DNA from: an uncultured Verrucomicrobia subdivision 3 bacterium
Lineage (GTDB): Bacteria; Verrucomicrobiota; Verrucomicrobiia; Limisphaerales; UBA11358
Direction of reading: 5' to 3'
Assembly (NCBI GenBank): GCA_903922735.1
Contig: CAIXUZ010000049.1
Location: 1-64,000 of the forward strand
DNA length: 64,000 nucleotides
Part shown: positions 46,747 to 58,849 of the stretch, piece by piece
Layout: every line of letters begins with the position of its first letter
Position numbering within the stretch: position 1 is the stretch's first letter
Made by a program: the position numbers and the translations under genes
Notes under the pieces: model-generated
What the model saw: the letters and a program-made list of their open reading frames with translations, nothing else
Told to the model about the DNA's origin: nothing
Database searches by the model: none

Positions 46747-47853
46747 TCACGCCGGCTGGGGCGCTGCCGGAGGCGGGCGATTTTCGAAGTTGAGGATGAA
46801 ATGGTCGCGTTGGTCAAATATATCGTCCCAATTCGGGTCCGGATCGACATTCTTGTGAACCTGCCGTTCGTCCACGCGCGGCTCCGGCACGGTGGGCAGA
46901 TAATCCACCACATACGGGCCGGGAATATGGTCGAGAAAGGAAAATTTTGTGCCCGGCCCGTGGCCCTTGGCCGTTTCCGAATCCCGGATCAGATGCGCCA
47001 CCCGATGCCACGTCAGGCGGGAGGACATTTCCGGCTGGGGCGGCGGCAGCGGCACCTTGCGCTCCCATTTCTCATACGCCTCAAACATCCATTTGGCCGG
47101 CAGCCAGTGGCGGATGCGGGGAACGGCACAGGTTGGTCCGTAATGCACGTTGAAGGCCAGCGGCGGCAACTGCCGCTCGAGCGAATTCATCTCGTGGATG
47201 GTCAGGCAGGTGGTCAGGACGATTTCGTTGTCCTCCAGTTCGAACGGAAAGGCGAGAATGGATTCATTATACGGCAGGATGAACGCCAGGCCCGGCCCGA
47301 CCGGCAGCGCGATGATGGGCGAACCGAAGATGACCAGCAGCAGCCACGAGAGGTGCTCCCCCACCCGGTTCGGCACCCGCGCCGTGAACCGCTGGAGCAG
47401 ATGGTCCGTGAAGGCAATCTGCCGCCCCGAGATGCGGACTTCCTCAAAAAAATCCCCGCCGCCGTAAAACTTGAACCGGTGCAGCGCCCCGCGCCGCGTT
47501 TCCCGCGTGAGCTGCTGCACGATCGCCGGCCGCGTCACCAGATCGTAATCCGGCAGCGCCTGCAAGTGCAGGCCGTCCGTGCGGGCGGCGTTGAACAGGT
47601 TGCAATACAACAGCGCCGCGTGCCGGAGCATCTGCTTGTGAAAACCGTCCCCGCGCCGATCCGTGCGGGCGATGTAATCCGGCAGCGCATTGCGGAACTC
47701 CAGGTTCAGCGCCCGGTACAGCAGCGGCAGTTGCTCCGTGTGCGGAAAGAGGGAAACCTTGCCGTGCCGTTCCTCCACCACCTCGAAATTCGGGCGGAAC
47801 GCAGACGCAAAAGGCACATGCTTGGGCGACGGGTTCACGGGACGCCCCAGCAT
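46747..47853 (-). CDS. Hypothetical protein, not recognised
   Basis: A 368-residue protein from ATG 47853 (the frame is open further upstream to 48030, but that part reads like translated repeat DNA). I do not recognise a family. It is soluble with one hydrophobic stretch (LSWLLLVIFGSPIIALPVGPG), many aromatic and basic residues, a central NAARTDGLHLQALPDYDLV, and a Pro-rich C-terminus (PPPAAPQPA). Base composition and amino-acid variety are those of a real gene, unlike the plus-strand frame opposite. It lies upstream of array C and the FN3-like gene on the same strand, so it may belong to the same accessory unit; copy 1 of the module has no counterpart. Confidence 0.6.
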   Translation of the reverse strand: MLGRPVNPSPKHVPFASAFRPNFEVVEERHGKVSLFPHTEQLPLLYRALNLEFRNALPDYIARTDRRGDGFHKQMLRHAALLYCNLFNAARTDGLHLQALPDYDLVTRPAIVQQLTRETRRGALHRFKFYGGGDFFEEVRISGRQIAFTDHLLQRFTARVPNRVGEHLSWLLLVIFGSPIIALPVGPGLAFILPYNESILAFPFELEDNEIVLTTCLTIHEMNSLERQLPPLAFNVHYGPTCAVPRIRHWLPAKWMFEAYEKWERKVPLPPPQPEMSSRLTWHRVAHLIRDSETAKGHGPGTKFSFLDHIPGPYVVDYLPTVPEPRVDERQVHKNVDPDPNWDDIFDQRDHFILNFENRPPPAAPQPA

Positions 47854-47948
47854 AAGACGGAACCGGCGAAAATGACAAGCGCGGGCGAAAGCGGTTCTAT
47901 TTTCCGCCAGCCGCCGCGCCGGGGGGAAAGTTGGTGGGACGACCGTCC

Positions 47949-48081
47949 TCACCCCGGCCCTCTCCTCCGAGGAGAGGGGGAAACGGTTGCCGCCTCTGGA
48001 CGATACCCGCGACGGGATTGACGATAACAACTTCCGAATGAGGCCAAACGTGAAACGTGAAATCCTCTCCTGGGGGAGAGA
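47949..48081. repeat. Palindromic CTCACCCCGGCCCTCTCC-type elements
   Basis: CTCACCCCGGCCCTCTCC (47949-47966) forms a hairpin with GGAGAGGG (47971-47978). A second smaller copy, CCTCTCCTGGGGGAGAG, lies at 48064-48080. Related sequences occur at 4361-4385 and 44601-44635. These are typical dispersed intergenic palindromes. The stretch 47854-48297 has no other recognisable gene. Confidence 0.65.
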
Positions 48082-48297
48082 CTTTTGTTGGTTGGGAAAG
48101 CAACAAAAGGAATTCGGCAGATCGGATCAAGGTTTTTCGGCGTTGAATGTTTCCCCGTTTCCCAGTCGGCAGCGGCCGGTGGGGAGTCAAATATCACCCG
48201 AAAACTATTTTGAGGGTTGGACCGCCATTGTCCCACCCCCTCCGCCATGATGGAGGCGTTAATGACCGTTTAAACTATCATTGAGAAAGGATTAATC

Positions 48298-48735
48298 ATG
48301 AAAGCCAACGAGGTGTTGCGGAAGTTCTTCAAGAAGCATGGCACCAAAAAGCTCGCGGGGACGCTGGGGCTCTCGGAGCCGTTCCTCTACAAGTGGTGTC
48401 AGCCGGACGGCGGCAAGGCGTCGGGCGGCTGGAATCCGCTGGAGCGCGTGGCGGCGCTGACGGCGGCGACGGGCGATGAGGCGTTGCTGGATCATCTCTG
48501 CGAACAGGCGGGCGGGCGCTTTGTGCGGTCGGCGGAAATGCCCACGCTCCTGCGCCGCTGGTGGACGCAACTGAAGGCGGAAATGGAAGCGCTGCTAAAA
48601 ACGGAAGGCGGAAAACGGAAAGCGGAAGCTGCCTTGGAACCGGCGGGAGATTTACAATGCCAACCGGGAGGTTTTAGGTGCCGGCATCGTTTGCCCGGCG
48701 GGCGGTGCGGTTTCAGGGAGGCGCAACGGAATTAA
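48298..48735 (+). CDS. Phage CII-like DNA-binding protein
   Basis: A 145-residue protein. The N-terminal ~70 residues (VLRKFFKKHGTKKLAGTLGLSEPFLYKWC, then WNPLERVAALTAATGD) form a helix-turn-helix of the type found in phage CII/regulatory proteins, followed by DHLCEQAGGRFVR. A short helical region (LRRWWTQLKAEMEALLKT) leads into the segment encoded by four CGGAA-type 7-mers (48601-48628). After that the sequence becomes Cys/Arg/Gly-rich and irregular, so the original C-terminus may have been altered by the repeat insertion. ATG 48298 is preceded by GAAAGGA. Confidence 0.7.
   Translation: MKANEVLRKFFKKHGTKKLAGTLGLSEPFLYKWCQPDGGKASGGWNPLERVAALTAATGDEALLDHLCEQAGGRFVRSAEMPTLLRRWWTQLKAEMEALLKTEGGKRKAEAALEPAGDLQCQPGGFRCRHRLPGGRCGFREAQRN
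48601..48628. repeat. Heptanucleotide repeat inside the CII-like gene
   Basis: Four tandem 7-mers: ACGGAAG, GCGGAAA, ACGGAAA, GCGGAAG. The same motif family as the repeat in pyrK. Confidence 0.85.
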
Positions 48736-48809
48736 TCGCCAAGGCCGGCCGGAAGCCGAGCGGACATGGTGGGCGGGTCAAATGCCCGCCGGAGATTTGG
48801 GGCGGGTGG

Positions 48810-50282
48810 TCAGGCTTGGCGCCACTCAGCCAGTTGTTTTTCCCAGCGATGATTAAGGGCGACGAGCTGCGCGTGAAAACTACTGGCCGAGGAGATCGGT
48901 TTCATGGGCAACAACCAGCGGAAGCCAATCTCAGCAAGCCGGGCGCAAAGGTCCGGTGCCAATTGTCGGTATTTATGCCGGCGGCGCTGCGTATAAACCC
49001 AGTGGCCCAGGGAAGGATCTGGCGGATAATCGTAGGGGACATGACAGTGGCCGTGAGCGGCTTTGAAGGCGATGAGTTTGGCCCAGTTCACTTCCCATCG
49101 TTCCCGGCCGATGAGTTGAATATCCCAGTCAAAGCCGATTGCTTCCAGACGCTGGCGGCGATCCGGGCGGAGGCGCTGGAGCCGGGCGTCGCGTCGCTGC
49201 CGGATAACCCAGGCCCCCAACTGTTGCAAAGGGATATGATGGCGCGGAACCCGGCAATGGCCGTGCTGTTTTTTGTATTCGACCAACTCCGCCAGTTTTG
49301 CGTCCCACTGCCGGTCCAGCGCAGCCAGGTGTTGCTGGAAGGAGGCGATGAGGGCGTCGCGCCGGTAGCGGTTGTCCCACTTGAAGCCGATTTGTTCCAA
49401 GCGAGCGATGCGGTCCGGCTTGAGTTTGCCGTGATTGCGAAAGCTGCGCTGATTGGACACCCAGTGGGCGAAGAGCGGGTCTTCGGGCCAATGGCCGTGA
49501 ACATCGCAGTGGCCGAAGCGGGCCTTGAAGTCAACGAGCTGGGCAAAGCGCTTCTCCCAACCAGAAAACTGCAACTGGTGTCCCGTCCAGTCAAAGCCGA
49601 TTTCATCCAAACGCTGGCGCTGTTCCGGCGAGAGCTGGTGGTGCCGGGATTTTACCCGCTGGCGAATCATCCATTTGTGCAGGCGGCCAGCGTAGCCATC
49701 CTTTTTTCCAACCCGGCAATGCCCCTGTTGATTTTTGAAAGCGACGAGGTTGGCAAACTGGGCGTTCCACAGGGCATCACGAGCGGTGATCCGGCCTCGA
49801 AGGGATGGCATCGGAGCCGCCTGACCAAGGAGAGGATGCCAGCGGAAACCCAGTTGATCGAGCCGGTCAACGCGGTCCTGAAGAAGCCGTTTCTGATTGC
49901 GAAAACTGCGCTGGTTGGAAACCCAATGGGCGAAGCATCGGTCTTCGGGCCAATGGCTGGGAACATCGCAGTGAGCATACTTTTTTTTGAAAGCCACGAG
50001 CTGGGTAAAGCGCTTCTCCCAACGCTGTTCGTTGGACATAATAGGACTGGACGGAGAGCGGGGTTGGACCTGAGCGAATACGCCCAAAACATCAAGCCGG
50101 CGGATTTGTTCAGGACTCAATCGGCCGACCACCCAGGCAAGACGCTGCTGCATCAGCCAATACGAGAGGCTGTCCGGGCGCGGATTGTGCGGGACGTCAC
50201 AATGATGGTGAAAACGGAAAAAAATGCACAGCCTTCTAAACATCTTTTTCCATGACAGTGGAATCGACCGGTTCGCTTGCAT
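48810..50282 (-). CDS. Helicase-associated (HA) domain repeat protein without helicase
   Basis: A 490-residue protein built almost entirely of helicase-associated domains (PF03457 type), about 60-70 residues each. The pattern is W...F..LV.FK...GHC.VP....D..L..WV..QR......L..D...RL...GF.W. Six fairly complete copies plus a partial C-terminal one are visible; conserved pieces include GHCRVGKKDGY, GHCDVHGHWPED, GHCRVPRHHIP and GHCHVPYDYPPD. In most proteins these domains follow a DEAD/SNF2 helicase core; none is present here. They may bind nucleic acid. The plus-strand frame opposite is long but lacks any such pattern. Confidence 0.85.
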   Translation of the reverse strand: MQANRSIPLSWKKMFRRLCIFFRFHHHCDVPHNPRPDSLSYWLMQQRLAWVVGRLSPEQIRRLDVLGVFAQVQPRSPSSPIMSNEQRWEKRFTQLVAFKKKYAHCDVPSHWPEDRCFAHWVSNQRSFRNQKRLLQDRVDRLDQLGFRWHPLLGQAAPMPSLRGRITARDALWNAQFANLVAFKNQQGHCRVGKKDGYAGRLHKWMIRQRVKSRHHQLSPEQRQRLDEIGFDWTGHQLQFSGWEKRFAQLVDFKARFGHCDVHGHWPEDPLFAHWVSNQRSFRNHGKLKPDRIARLEQIGFKWDNRYRRDALIASFQQHLAALDRQWDAKLAELVEYKKQHGHCRVPRHHIPLQQLGAWVIRQRRDARLQRLRPDRRQRLEAIGFDWDIQLIGRERWEVNWAKLIAFKAAHGHCHVPYDYPPDPSLGHWVYTQRRRHKYRQLAPDLCARLAEIGFRWLLPMKPISSASSFHAQLVALNHRWEKQLAEWRQA

Positions 50283-50593
50283 ACGATAGCGCGGGAGACT
50301 GAAAATCAGCTTAACGCCGGCAGTATGACTAAGAATGACTAAAATTGCGAAATGAACAACGGAAATTGCCCAGCCGTCCGCACCGGTTGCATCCGCCTCA
50401 AACGGCGGTCAGCCCATTGCCAACCAGTACGACCCGCAGATTTAACCCAGATCGGGTTTTCCACAACCAACGCTGCACCTTTGCCAAAATAGGGCAAGTC
50501 TCACCCCCTTTGGGCGGCTAGATTGTCTCCGCAATGACCGCGCCGGACAATCCGGCCGGACATTCAAGCCAACCAACCACCAACGACATTTTT
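50283..50593. other. Intergenic region upstream of PFOR
   Basis: About 310 bp without a supported gene. It contains the direct repeat ATGACTAAGAATGACTAAAA (50325-50344) and must hold the promoter of the PFOR operon. No terminator or riboswitch was recognised. Confidence 0.4.
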
Positions 50594-54202
<3,609 letters not shown>

Positions 54203-54225
54203 TCAACACTTAACGAAATAAAATT

Positions 54226-55224
54226 ATGGATCTCACCACCAATTATCTCGGCCTGAAACTGCGTACGCCGCTGGTTGTCTCAGCCTCGCCGCTGTCGGAA
54301 GACATTGACAACCTCAAGCGCATGGAAGATGCCGGCGCGTCGGCCGTGGTCCTGTATTCGCTGTTCGAAGAACAGTTGCGCCAGGACCGGCTGGAGATGC
54401 ATCAACGACTGGAGCACGGCACGGAAAGTTTTGCCGAAGCGCTCTCGTATTTCCCGGAGCCGGACGAATTCAAACTCGGCCCGGAGGAATATCTGAAGCA
54501 CATCGCCGCCGCCAAAAAAGCGACGCGCCTGCCCATCATCGCGAGCCTCAACGGCTCGTCCGTCGGCGGCTGGACAGAATACGCCAAGAAAATTCAGCAA
54601 GCCGGTGCGGATGCGCTGGAGCTGAACATCTATTACATCCCGACGGACATGAACCTCACCGGCACGGAAGTGGAGATGACCTATCTCGACATCCTGAAAT
54701 CCGTGAAGGCGAATGTCTCCATTCCCGTGGCGGTCAAGCTGAGTCCGTTCTTCAGCAACTTTGCCAACATGGCGAAGCGGCTGGACCAGGCGGGCGCGAA
54801 TGGACTGGTGCTGTTCAACCGATTTTACCAGCCGGACATCGAACTGGAATCGCTGGAGGTGAAGCCGAACATCCTGTTGAGCACGCCGATGGCCATGCGC
54901 CTGCCGTTGCGCTGGATCGCGCTGCTGCATGGCCGGGTGAACGCCAGCCTGGCCGCCACCAGCGGCATCCATCGCGCGTCGGATGCGCTGAAAATGCTGA
55001 TGGTGGGCGCGGATGTGACCATGCTTTGCTCCACCCTGCTCCGCCACGGCATCCCGCAAATCACCGCCATCGAACGCGAACTGACGGCGTGGCTGACCGA
55101 GCATGAATACGAATCGGTCAGCCAGCTGAAAGGCAGTTTGAGCCAGAAGAAATGCCCTGAACCGGCGGCTTTTGAACGGGCGCAATACATGAAAGCGCTG
55201 ACCGGCTACACCGCGGAGCGTTGA
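54226..55224 (+). CDS. Dihydroorotate dehydrogenase-like protein
   Basis: A 332-residue FMN-barrel protein related to dihydroorotate dehydrogenase: [52 protein letters not shown], and the phosphate-binding region [26 protein letters not shown]. The true pyrD is at 9341, and this protein lacks the LNVSCPN substrate loop, so orotate synthesis is unlikely. Proteins of this type are often encoded next to PFOR, as here (23 bp downstream), and may use reduced ferredoxin. The substrate is not known. Confidence 0.8.
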   Translation: MDLTTNYLGLKLRTPLVVSASPLSEDIDNLKRMEDAGASAVVLYSLFEEQLRQDRLEMHQRLEHGTESFAEALSYFPEPDEFKLGPEEYLKHIAAAKKATRLPIIASLNGSSVGGWTEYAKKIQQAGADALELNIYYIPTDMNLTGTEVEMTYLDILKSVKANVSIPVAVKLSPFFSNFANMAKRLDQAGANGLVLFNRFYQPDIELESLEVKPNILLSTPMAMRLPLRWIALLHGRVNASLAATSGIHRASDALKMLMVGADVTMLCSTLLRHGIPQITAIERELTAWLTEHEYESVSQLKGSLSQKKCPEPAAFERAQYMKALTGYTAER

Positions 55225-55250
55225 AAAGAAGGCATATTTACCAAACAAAA

Positions 55251-55280
55251 AACCAGACTCCCAGCGGAGTCTGGTTTTTT
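55251..55280. terminator. Bidirectional terminator between convergent genes
   Basis: An 11-bp stem AACCAGACTCC / GGAGTCTGGTT with a 4-nt loop, A-tract on the left and TTTTTT on the right, lies between the converging DHOD-like and radical SAM genes and can serve both. Confidence 0.92.
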
Positions 55281-55294
55281 ATTGAAAATATTTT

Positions 55295-56209
55295 TTAGAA
55301 CACTTCCGTGCGGAGACCGGTCACTTGACGGACGGTTTGCGCGATTTGAGAAAGCACCCGTAACGGCAGATGACCGCATTCGGCATTGATGCCAGGCCGG
55401 GCGGCGGAATAGATTTGCACCAGTGAAATCTGGGCGCCGCCGGCTTTGAGTTCTTTCAAGCGCAACGCATATTCATTGATTTCTTCAAACGGCGGCTCTT
55501 CCCCGTGGATGGCGGGAAACAAACTTTGGATGACCACCGGGCGCAGACGGCCGACGAGCAAAATATTGGCCAGAATTTTTTCCAACGGCACGTTGGGACT
55601 GTTGACCAAATCGATAAAGCCCTGCGTCCCGCCGTCGAGCTTGATCCAGATTTCATCCGACTTGGTCAGATGTTCGAGCCCGCGCAGAATCAGCGGCTGG
55701 TCCAGACCGGTTCCGTTCGTGATCAAAACAATTTTAAAAAATCCGCCCAAGGCGCGCACCCGCACCACCGCTTCGACGGCTTCAACAAAATCCGGCGCCA
55801 GCGTCGGCTCGCCATCGCCACTCAAGGCCACCTGGCGCAGCCGGAGCAATTCGGACGGCAGGGAATGAAACCACGGACGCTCGACCAGATGCCCCGTCTG
55901 AACGCAGGCAAGGGTTTTGCGCAACTCCATGGCCATGACATCGACATCCAGTTTACTTTCACGGGATGGCGGGCGACGGTCCACCTCACAGTAGTTGCAT
56001 TTGAAGTTGCAATATTTGTCGGGGTTCATGTTAACCCCCACCGACAAGCCGCCAGCCCGGGAAGAAATCACGGCATAAACAAACCGGTTCCCAAGAAAAT
56101 CCCGGGGGCGATCAAAGGCAGTTTCCCGCGACGCAACATGAAAAGAACCATTGGTCTTTTTCCGGTCGGCCGTTTCAACATTCAAGGCATGCGTTGATAA
56201 CTGCGTCAT
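55295..56209 (-). CDS. Radical SAM protein
   Basis: A 304-residue radical SAM enzyme. The SAM-cluster motif is CNFKCNYCEVD (CxxxCxxC) near residue 70. Conserved follow-ups are ALSGDGEPTLAPDF (GGE-like SAM site), VLITNGTGL and EIWIKLDGGTQ. The pattern resembles the COG0731-like (Fe-S oxidoreductase) branch. No auxiliary-cluster domain is obvious (only one late Cys, in INAECGHLP). It is the last gene on the minus strand after hypE, so a link to hydrogenase maturation is possible but not shown. Confidence 0.85.
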   Translation of the reverse strand: MTQLSTHALNVETADRKKTNGSFHVASRETAFDRPRDFLGNRFVYAVISSRAGGLSVGVNMNPDKYCNFKCNYCEVDRRPPSRESKLDVDVMAMELRKTLACVQTGHLVERPWFHSLPSELLRLRQVALSGDGEPTLAPDFVEAVEAVVRVRALGGFFKIVLITNGTGLDQPLILRGLEHLTKSDEIWIKLDGGTQGFIDLVNSPNVPLEKILANILLVGRLRPVVIQSLFPAIHGEEPPFEEINEYALRLKELKAGGAQISLVQIYSAARPGINAECGHLPLRVLSQIAQTVRQVTGLRTEVF

Positions 56210-56340
56210 AAATCCGCCCTAAAACTAAGCCCGAAACCCGCATCAAACCACACCCTGATTGCTCAACTTGAGACAATTTTTGCGGCCGTTAAAAGACATT
56301 TTACTGACGACAATAAGCGATCGCCGACCCGAAATAAAAA

Positions 56341-57384
56341 TCAGCAAATGCGCGGCAACTGCTCGCCGCTCGGCATATCGAGGATCCGGCTCACGCCCAG
56401 CTCGCTCTTGAGCGTCACCAGCGGCGCGGATTTTTCCACGACGCGGCCAATGAGCGATGCCTGCGCGGCAACCTCGGTGCCGCGCAATATTTGCAGCGCG
56501 CGCGCCGCATCCGGCGCGGCAACAAACGCCACGAACCGGCCTTCGTTGGCAACGTGCAACGGATCCAGGCCCAGCAGCTCGCAAGCGGCGTGAACATCTT
56601 CACGCACCGGGATGAGTTTCGATTCAACGGCAATTTTCACCCCGGCCGACTCAGCAATTTCGTTCAATGCGCTGGCCAACCCACCACGGGTCAAATCACG
56701 CAAACAGTGGATTTCAATGCCGCTTTGCAGCAGCTCAAGGACCGGCACGTGAACCGGCGCGGAATCGCTTTCAATGGTCGTGTCAAATTGCAGACCTTCG
56801 CGCACGGCCATGATCGCCATGCCATGCCGACCGAGATCACCGCTCACGATCACCGCGTCGCCCGGCCGGACATTTTGCGGGGAAATATTTTGTTCGTGTT
56901 CAATGACGCCGATTCCCGTCGTATTGATGAACAGTCCGTCGCCCTTGCCCTTGTCCACGACTTTCGTGTCACCCGTGACGATTTGCACCCGGCATTGATT
57001 CGCCGCGTCGCGCATCGAACACACCACGCGCCACAGCGTTTCCATCGGCAGCCCTTCCTCGATGATGAAGCCGCAACTCAAATACAGGGGGCGCGCGCCG
57101 CTCATCGCCAGATCGTTCACGGTGCCGTGAATGGCCATGGAACCAATATCGCCGCCAGGGAAAAAGATGGGGCGCACAACGTAAGAATCCGTTGTCATCG
57201 CCAGCCGCCCCGGCGGCACGGTGAACTGCGCCGAATCATGCCGCGTATCGAGAATCGGATTGCTGAACGCCCGGCCGAAAACTTCTTCGAGCAACCGGTG
57301 CATCAGCGTGCCGCCACCGCCGTGCGCCATCAGGACGTGCGGATACCGGGAGATGGGAATTGGACAAATGGGATTGAACTCCAT
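56341..57384 (-). CDS. hypE: Hydrogenase maturation factor HypE
   Basis: Dehydrates the carbamoyl group on its C-terminal Cys to a thiocyanate that supplies the CN ligands of the [NiFe] site. The 347-residue product from ATG 57384 has the AIR-synthase-like fold ([73 protein letters not shown]). It ends in LPRIC, keeping the essential terminal Cys. Operon with hypF-hypC-hypD upstream. Confidence 0.96.
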   Translation of the reverse strand: MEFNPICPIPISRYPHVLMAHGGGGTLMHRLLEEVFGRAFSNPILDTRHDSAQFTVPPGRLAMTTDSYVVRPIFFPGGDIGSMAIHGTVNDLAMSGARPLYLSCGFIIEEGLPMETLWRVVCSMRDAANQCRVQIVTGDTKVVDKGKGDGLFINTTGIGVIEHEQNISPQNVRPGDAVIVSGDLGRHGMAIMAVREGLQFDTTIESDSAPVHVPVLELLQSGIEIHCLRDLTRGGLASALNEIAESAGVKIAVESKLIPVREDVHAACELLGLDPLHVANEGRFVAFVAAPDAARALQILRGTEVAAQASLIGRVVEKSAPLVTLKSELGVSRILDMPSGEQLPRIC

Positions 57385-57402
57385 AAAAGTCAAAAATGAA
57401 AA

Positions 57403-57485
57403 CATTCAACATTCAACGCCCAACACCCAACAACCTGGCGATATGCAGCTTTTGATCGATCGAAGTTGAATGCTGAATGTTGAGT
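57403..57485. repeat. Inverted heptanucleotide repeats between hypD and hypE
   Basis: On the plus strand, four 7-mers (CATTCAA, CATTCAA, CGCCCAA, CACCCAA; 57403-57430) are followed after 34 bp by three opposite-sense 7-mers (GTTGAAT, GCTGAAT, GTTGAGT; 57465-57485). The two blocks can pair to a long imperfect hairpin in the hypD-hypE intergenic mRNA. Confidence 0.75.
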
Positions 57486-57501
57486 GTTTTTCACAGTTGG
57501 A

Positions 57502-58590
57502 TCAGTTATGCCGGCGATACCGGTAATACGCCGCGCACGCGCCTTCGCTGGAAACCATCGTCGCGCCGAGCGGATGTTCCGGCGTGCATTTCGCGCCGAA
57601 CGCCGGGCATTCATGCGGCTTCAGCAAACCTTGTAAAATCAAGCCGGACTTGCACTCCGCCGGTTCATCCACGTGCCGATCAGCCAGGCCAAATCGCTGC
57701 TCCGCGTCAAACGCCGCATACTCGCCAGCCAAGCCGAGGCCGCTCTGGGGAATTTCGCCGACGCCGCGCCATTTACGAGGAACGACCTGAAAAACTTTTT
57801 TCATCAACGCCTGCGCGGGCAGGTTGCCGGCGCGGCAGACGGAGCGGGAGTATTGATTCTCCACTTCCGCCTGACCGGATTCCAGTTGCTGCACGACCAT
57901 CAGGATCCCATGCAGAATGTCCAGCGGCTCGAAACCGGCGACAACGATCGGCACGCGATATTTTTTCACGAGGGGGAAATACTCCTCGTAGCCCATCACC
58001 GTGCAGACGTGGCCGGCAGCGAGAAACGCCTGCACCCGGCAGTCCGGCGACGACATCAAGGCTTCAATTGCGGGCGGCACCAGGACGTGCGAAATCAGCA
58101 TCGAAAAATTCTTCAGCTTTTTCTGCGCCGCCTGATACCCCGCCATCGCGGTCGCCGGAGCGGTGGTTTCAAAGCCAACACCGAAGAAAACGACTTCGCG
58201 CGCCGGATTTTCCTCCGCCAGTTTTACGGCATCCAGCGGCGAATAAACAATGCGCACGTCACCGCCCCGGGCTTTTACGGAAAGCAAATCCGTGGTGCTG
58301 CCCGGCACGCGCAGCATGTCGCCGAACGACGTAAATATCACCTGGGGCCGGGCGGCGATTTCCAGCGCCTTGTCAATCATCTCCAGCGGCGTCACGCAGA
58401 CCGGACACCCCGGCCCGTGAATCAGTTCGATTTGCTTCGGCAGCAGCTCATCGATGCCAAATTTGACGATGGCGTGCGTCTGCCCACCACAAACTTCCAT
58501 GATCGTCCACGGCTTGGTCGTAAGGCGACGGATTTCCAGCGCGAACTTCTGCGCTAGATCCGCGTCGCGGTATTCGTCGAGAAATTTCAC
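57502..58590 (-). CDS. hypD: Hydrogenase maturation factor HypD
   Basis: Fe-S protein that, with HypC, assembles Fe(CN)2CO. The 362-residue product has the invariant motifs [57 protein letters not shown], and the C-terminal [4Fe-4S] cysteines ([44 protein letters not shown]). It follows hypC by two bases. Confidence 0.96.
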   Translation of the reverse strand: MKFLDEYRDADLAQKFALEIRRLTTKPWTIMEVCGGQTHAIVKFGIDELLPKQIELIHGPGCPVCVTPLEMIDKALEIAARPQVIFTSFGDMLRVPGSTTDLLSVKARGGDVRIVYSPLDAVKLAEENPAREVVFFGVGFETTAPATAMAGYQAAQKKLKNFSMLISHVLVPPAIEALMSSPDCRVQAFLAAGHVCTVMGYEEYFPLVKKYRVPIVVAGFEPLDILHGILMVVQQLESGQAEVENQYSRSVCRAGNLPAQALMKKVFQVVPRKWRGVGEIPQSGLGLAGEYAAFDAEQRFGLADRHVDEPAECKSGLILQGLLKPHECPAFGAKCTPEHPLGATMVSSEGACAAYYRYRRHN

Positions 58591-58592
58591 GA

Positions 58593-58844
58593 CTAAACTC
58601 GCTCCTCCAGTTCGCCGAGCTCGCCGATCTGTTTCAAATATTCAAAAACTTTTTGCGCCTCAGCCTCATCCACCTTGCTCAAGGCGAAACCGACGTGAAC
58701 GATGACGTAATCGCCGATCCGCACCTCCGGCACGTAGGCAAGGCTCGCCAATTTGATGACGCCGGAGAAATCAATCTTGCCCATGCGCGTCAGCGCGTCG
58801 TCACCGCTGATGCTCACGACTTTTCCAGGAATGGCCAGGCACAT
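58593..58844 (-). CDS. hypC: Hydrogenase maturation chaperone HypC
   Basis: An 83-residue chaperone that carries the Fe(CN)2CO group to the large subunit. The N-terminal [12 protein letters not shown] with the essential Cys2 is present, as is the family's [19 protein letters not shown]. It lies between hypF and hypD on the same strand. Confidence 0.96.
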   Translation of the reverse strand: MCLAIPGKVVSISGDDALTRMGKIDFSGVIKLASLAYVPEVRIGDYVIVHVGFALSKVDEAEAQKVFEYLKQIGELGELEERV

Positions 58845-58849
58845 ATAAT

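Noticed and set aside
46687..48021. 444-codon plus-strand frame opposite the unrecognised gene
   Set aside because: Arg/Gln/Gly-rich, low-complexity product typical of the antisense of a GC-rich gene; the minus-strand product has normal composition.
48678..50255. 525-codon plus-strand frame
   Set aside because: It is the antisense of the helicase-associated repeat protein, whose domain repeats are unmistakable.
54226..55224. Second pyrD
   Set aside because: The LNVSCPN substrate loop is missing and the context is PFOR, so orotate formation is unlikely.
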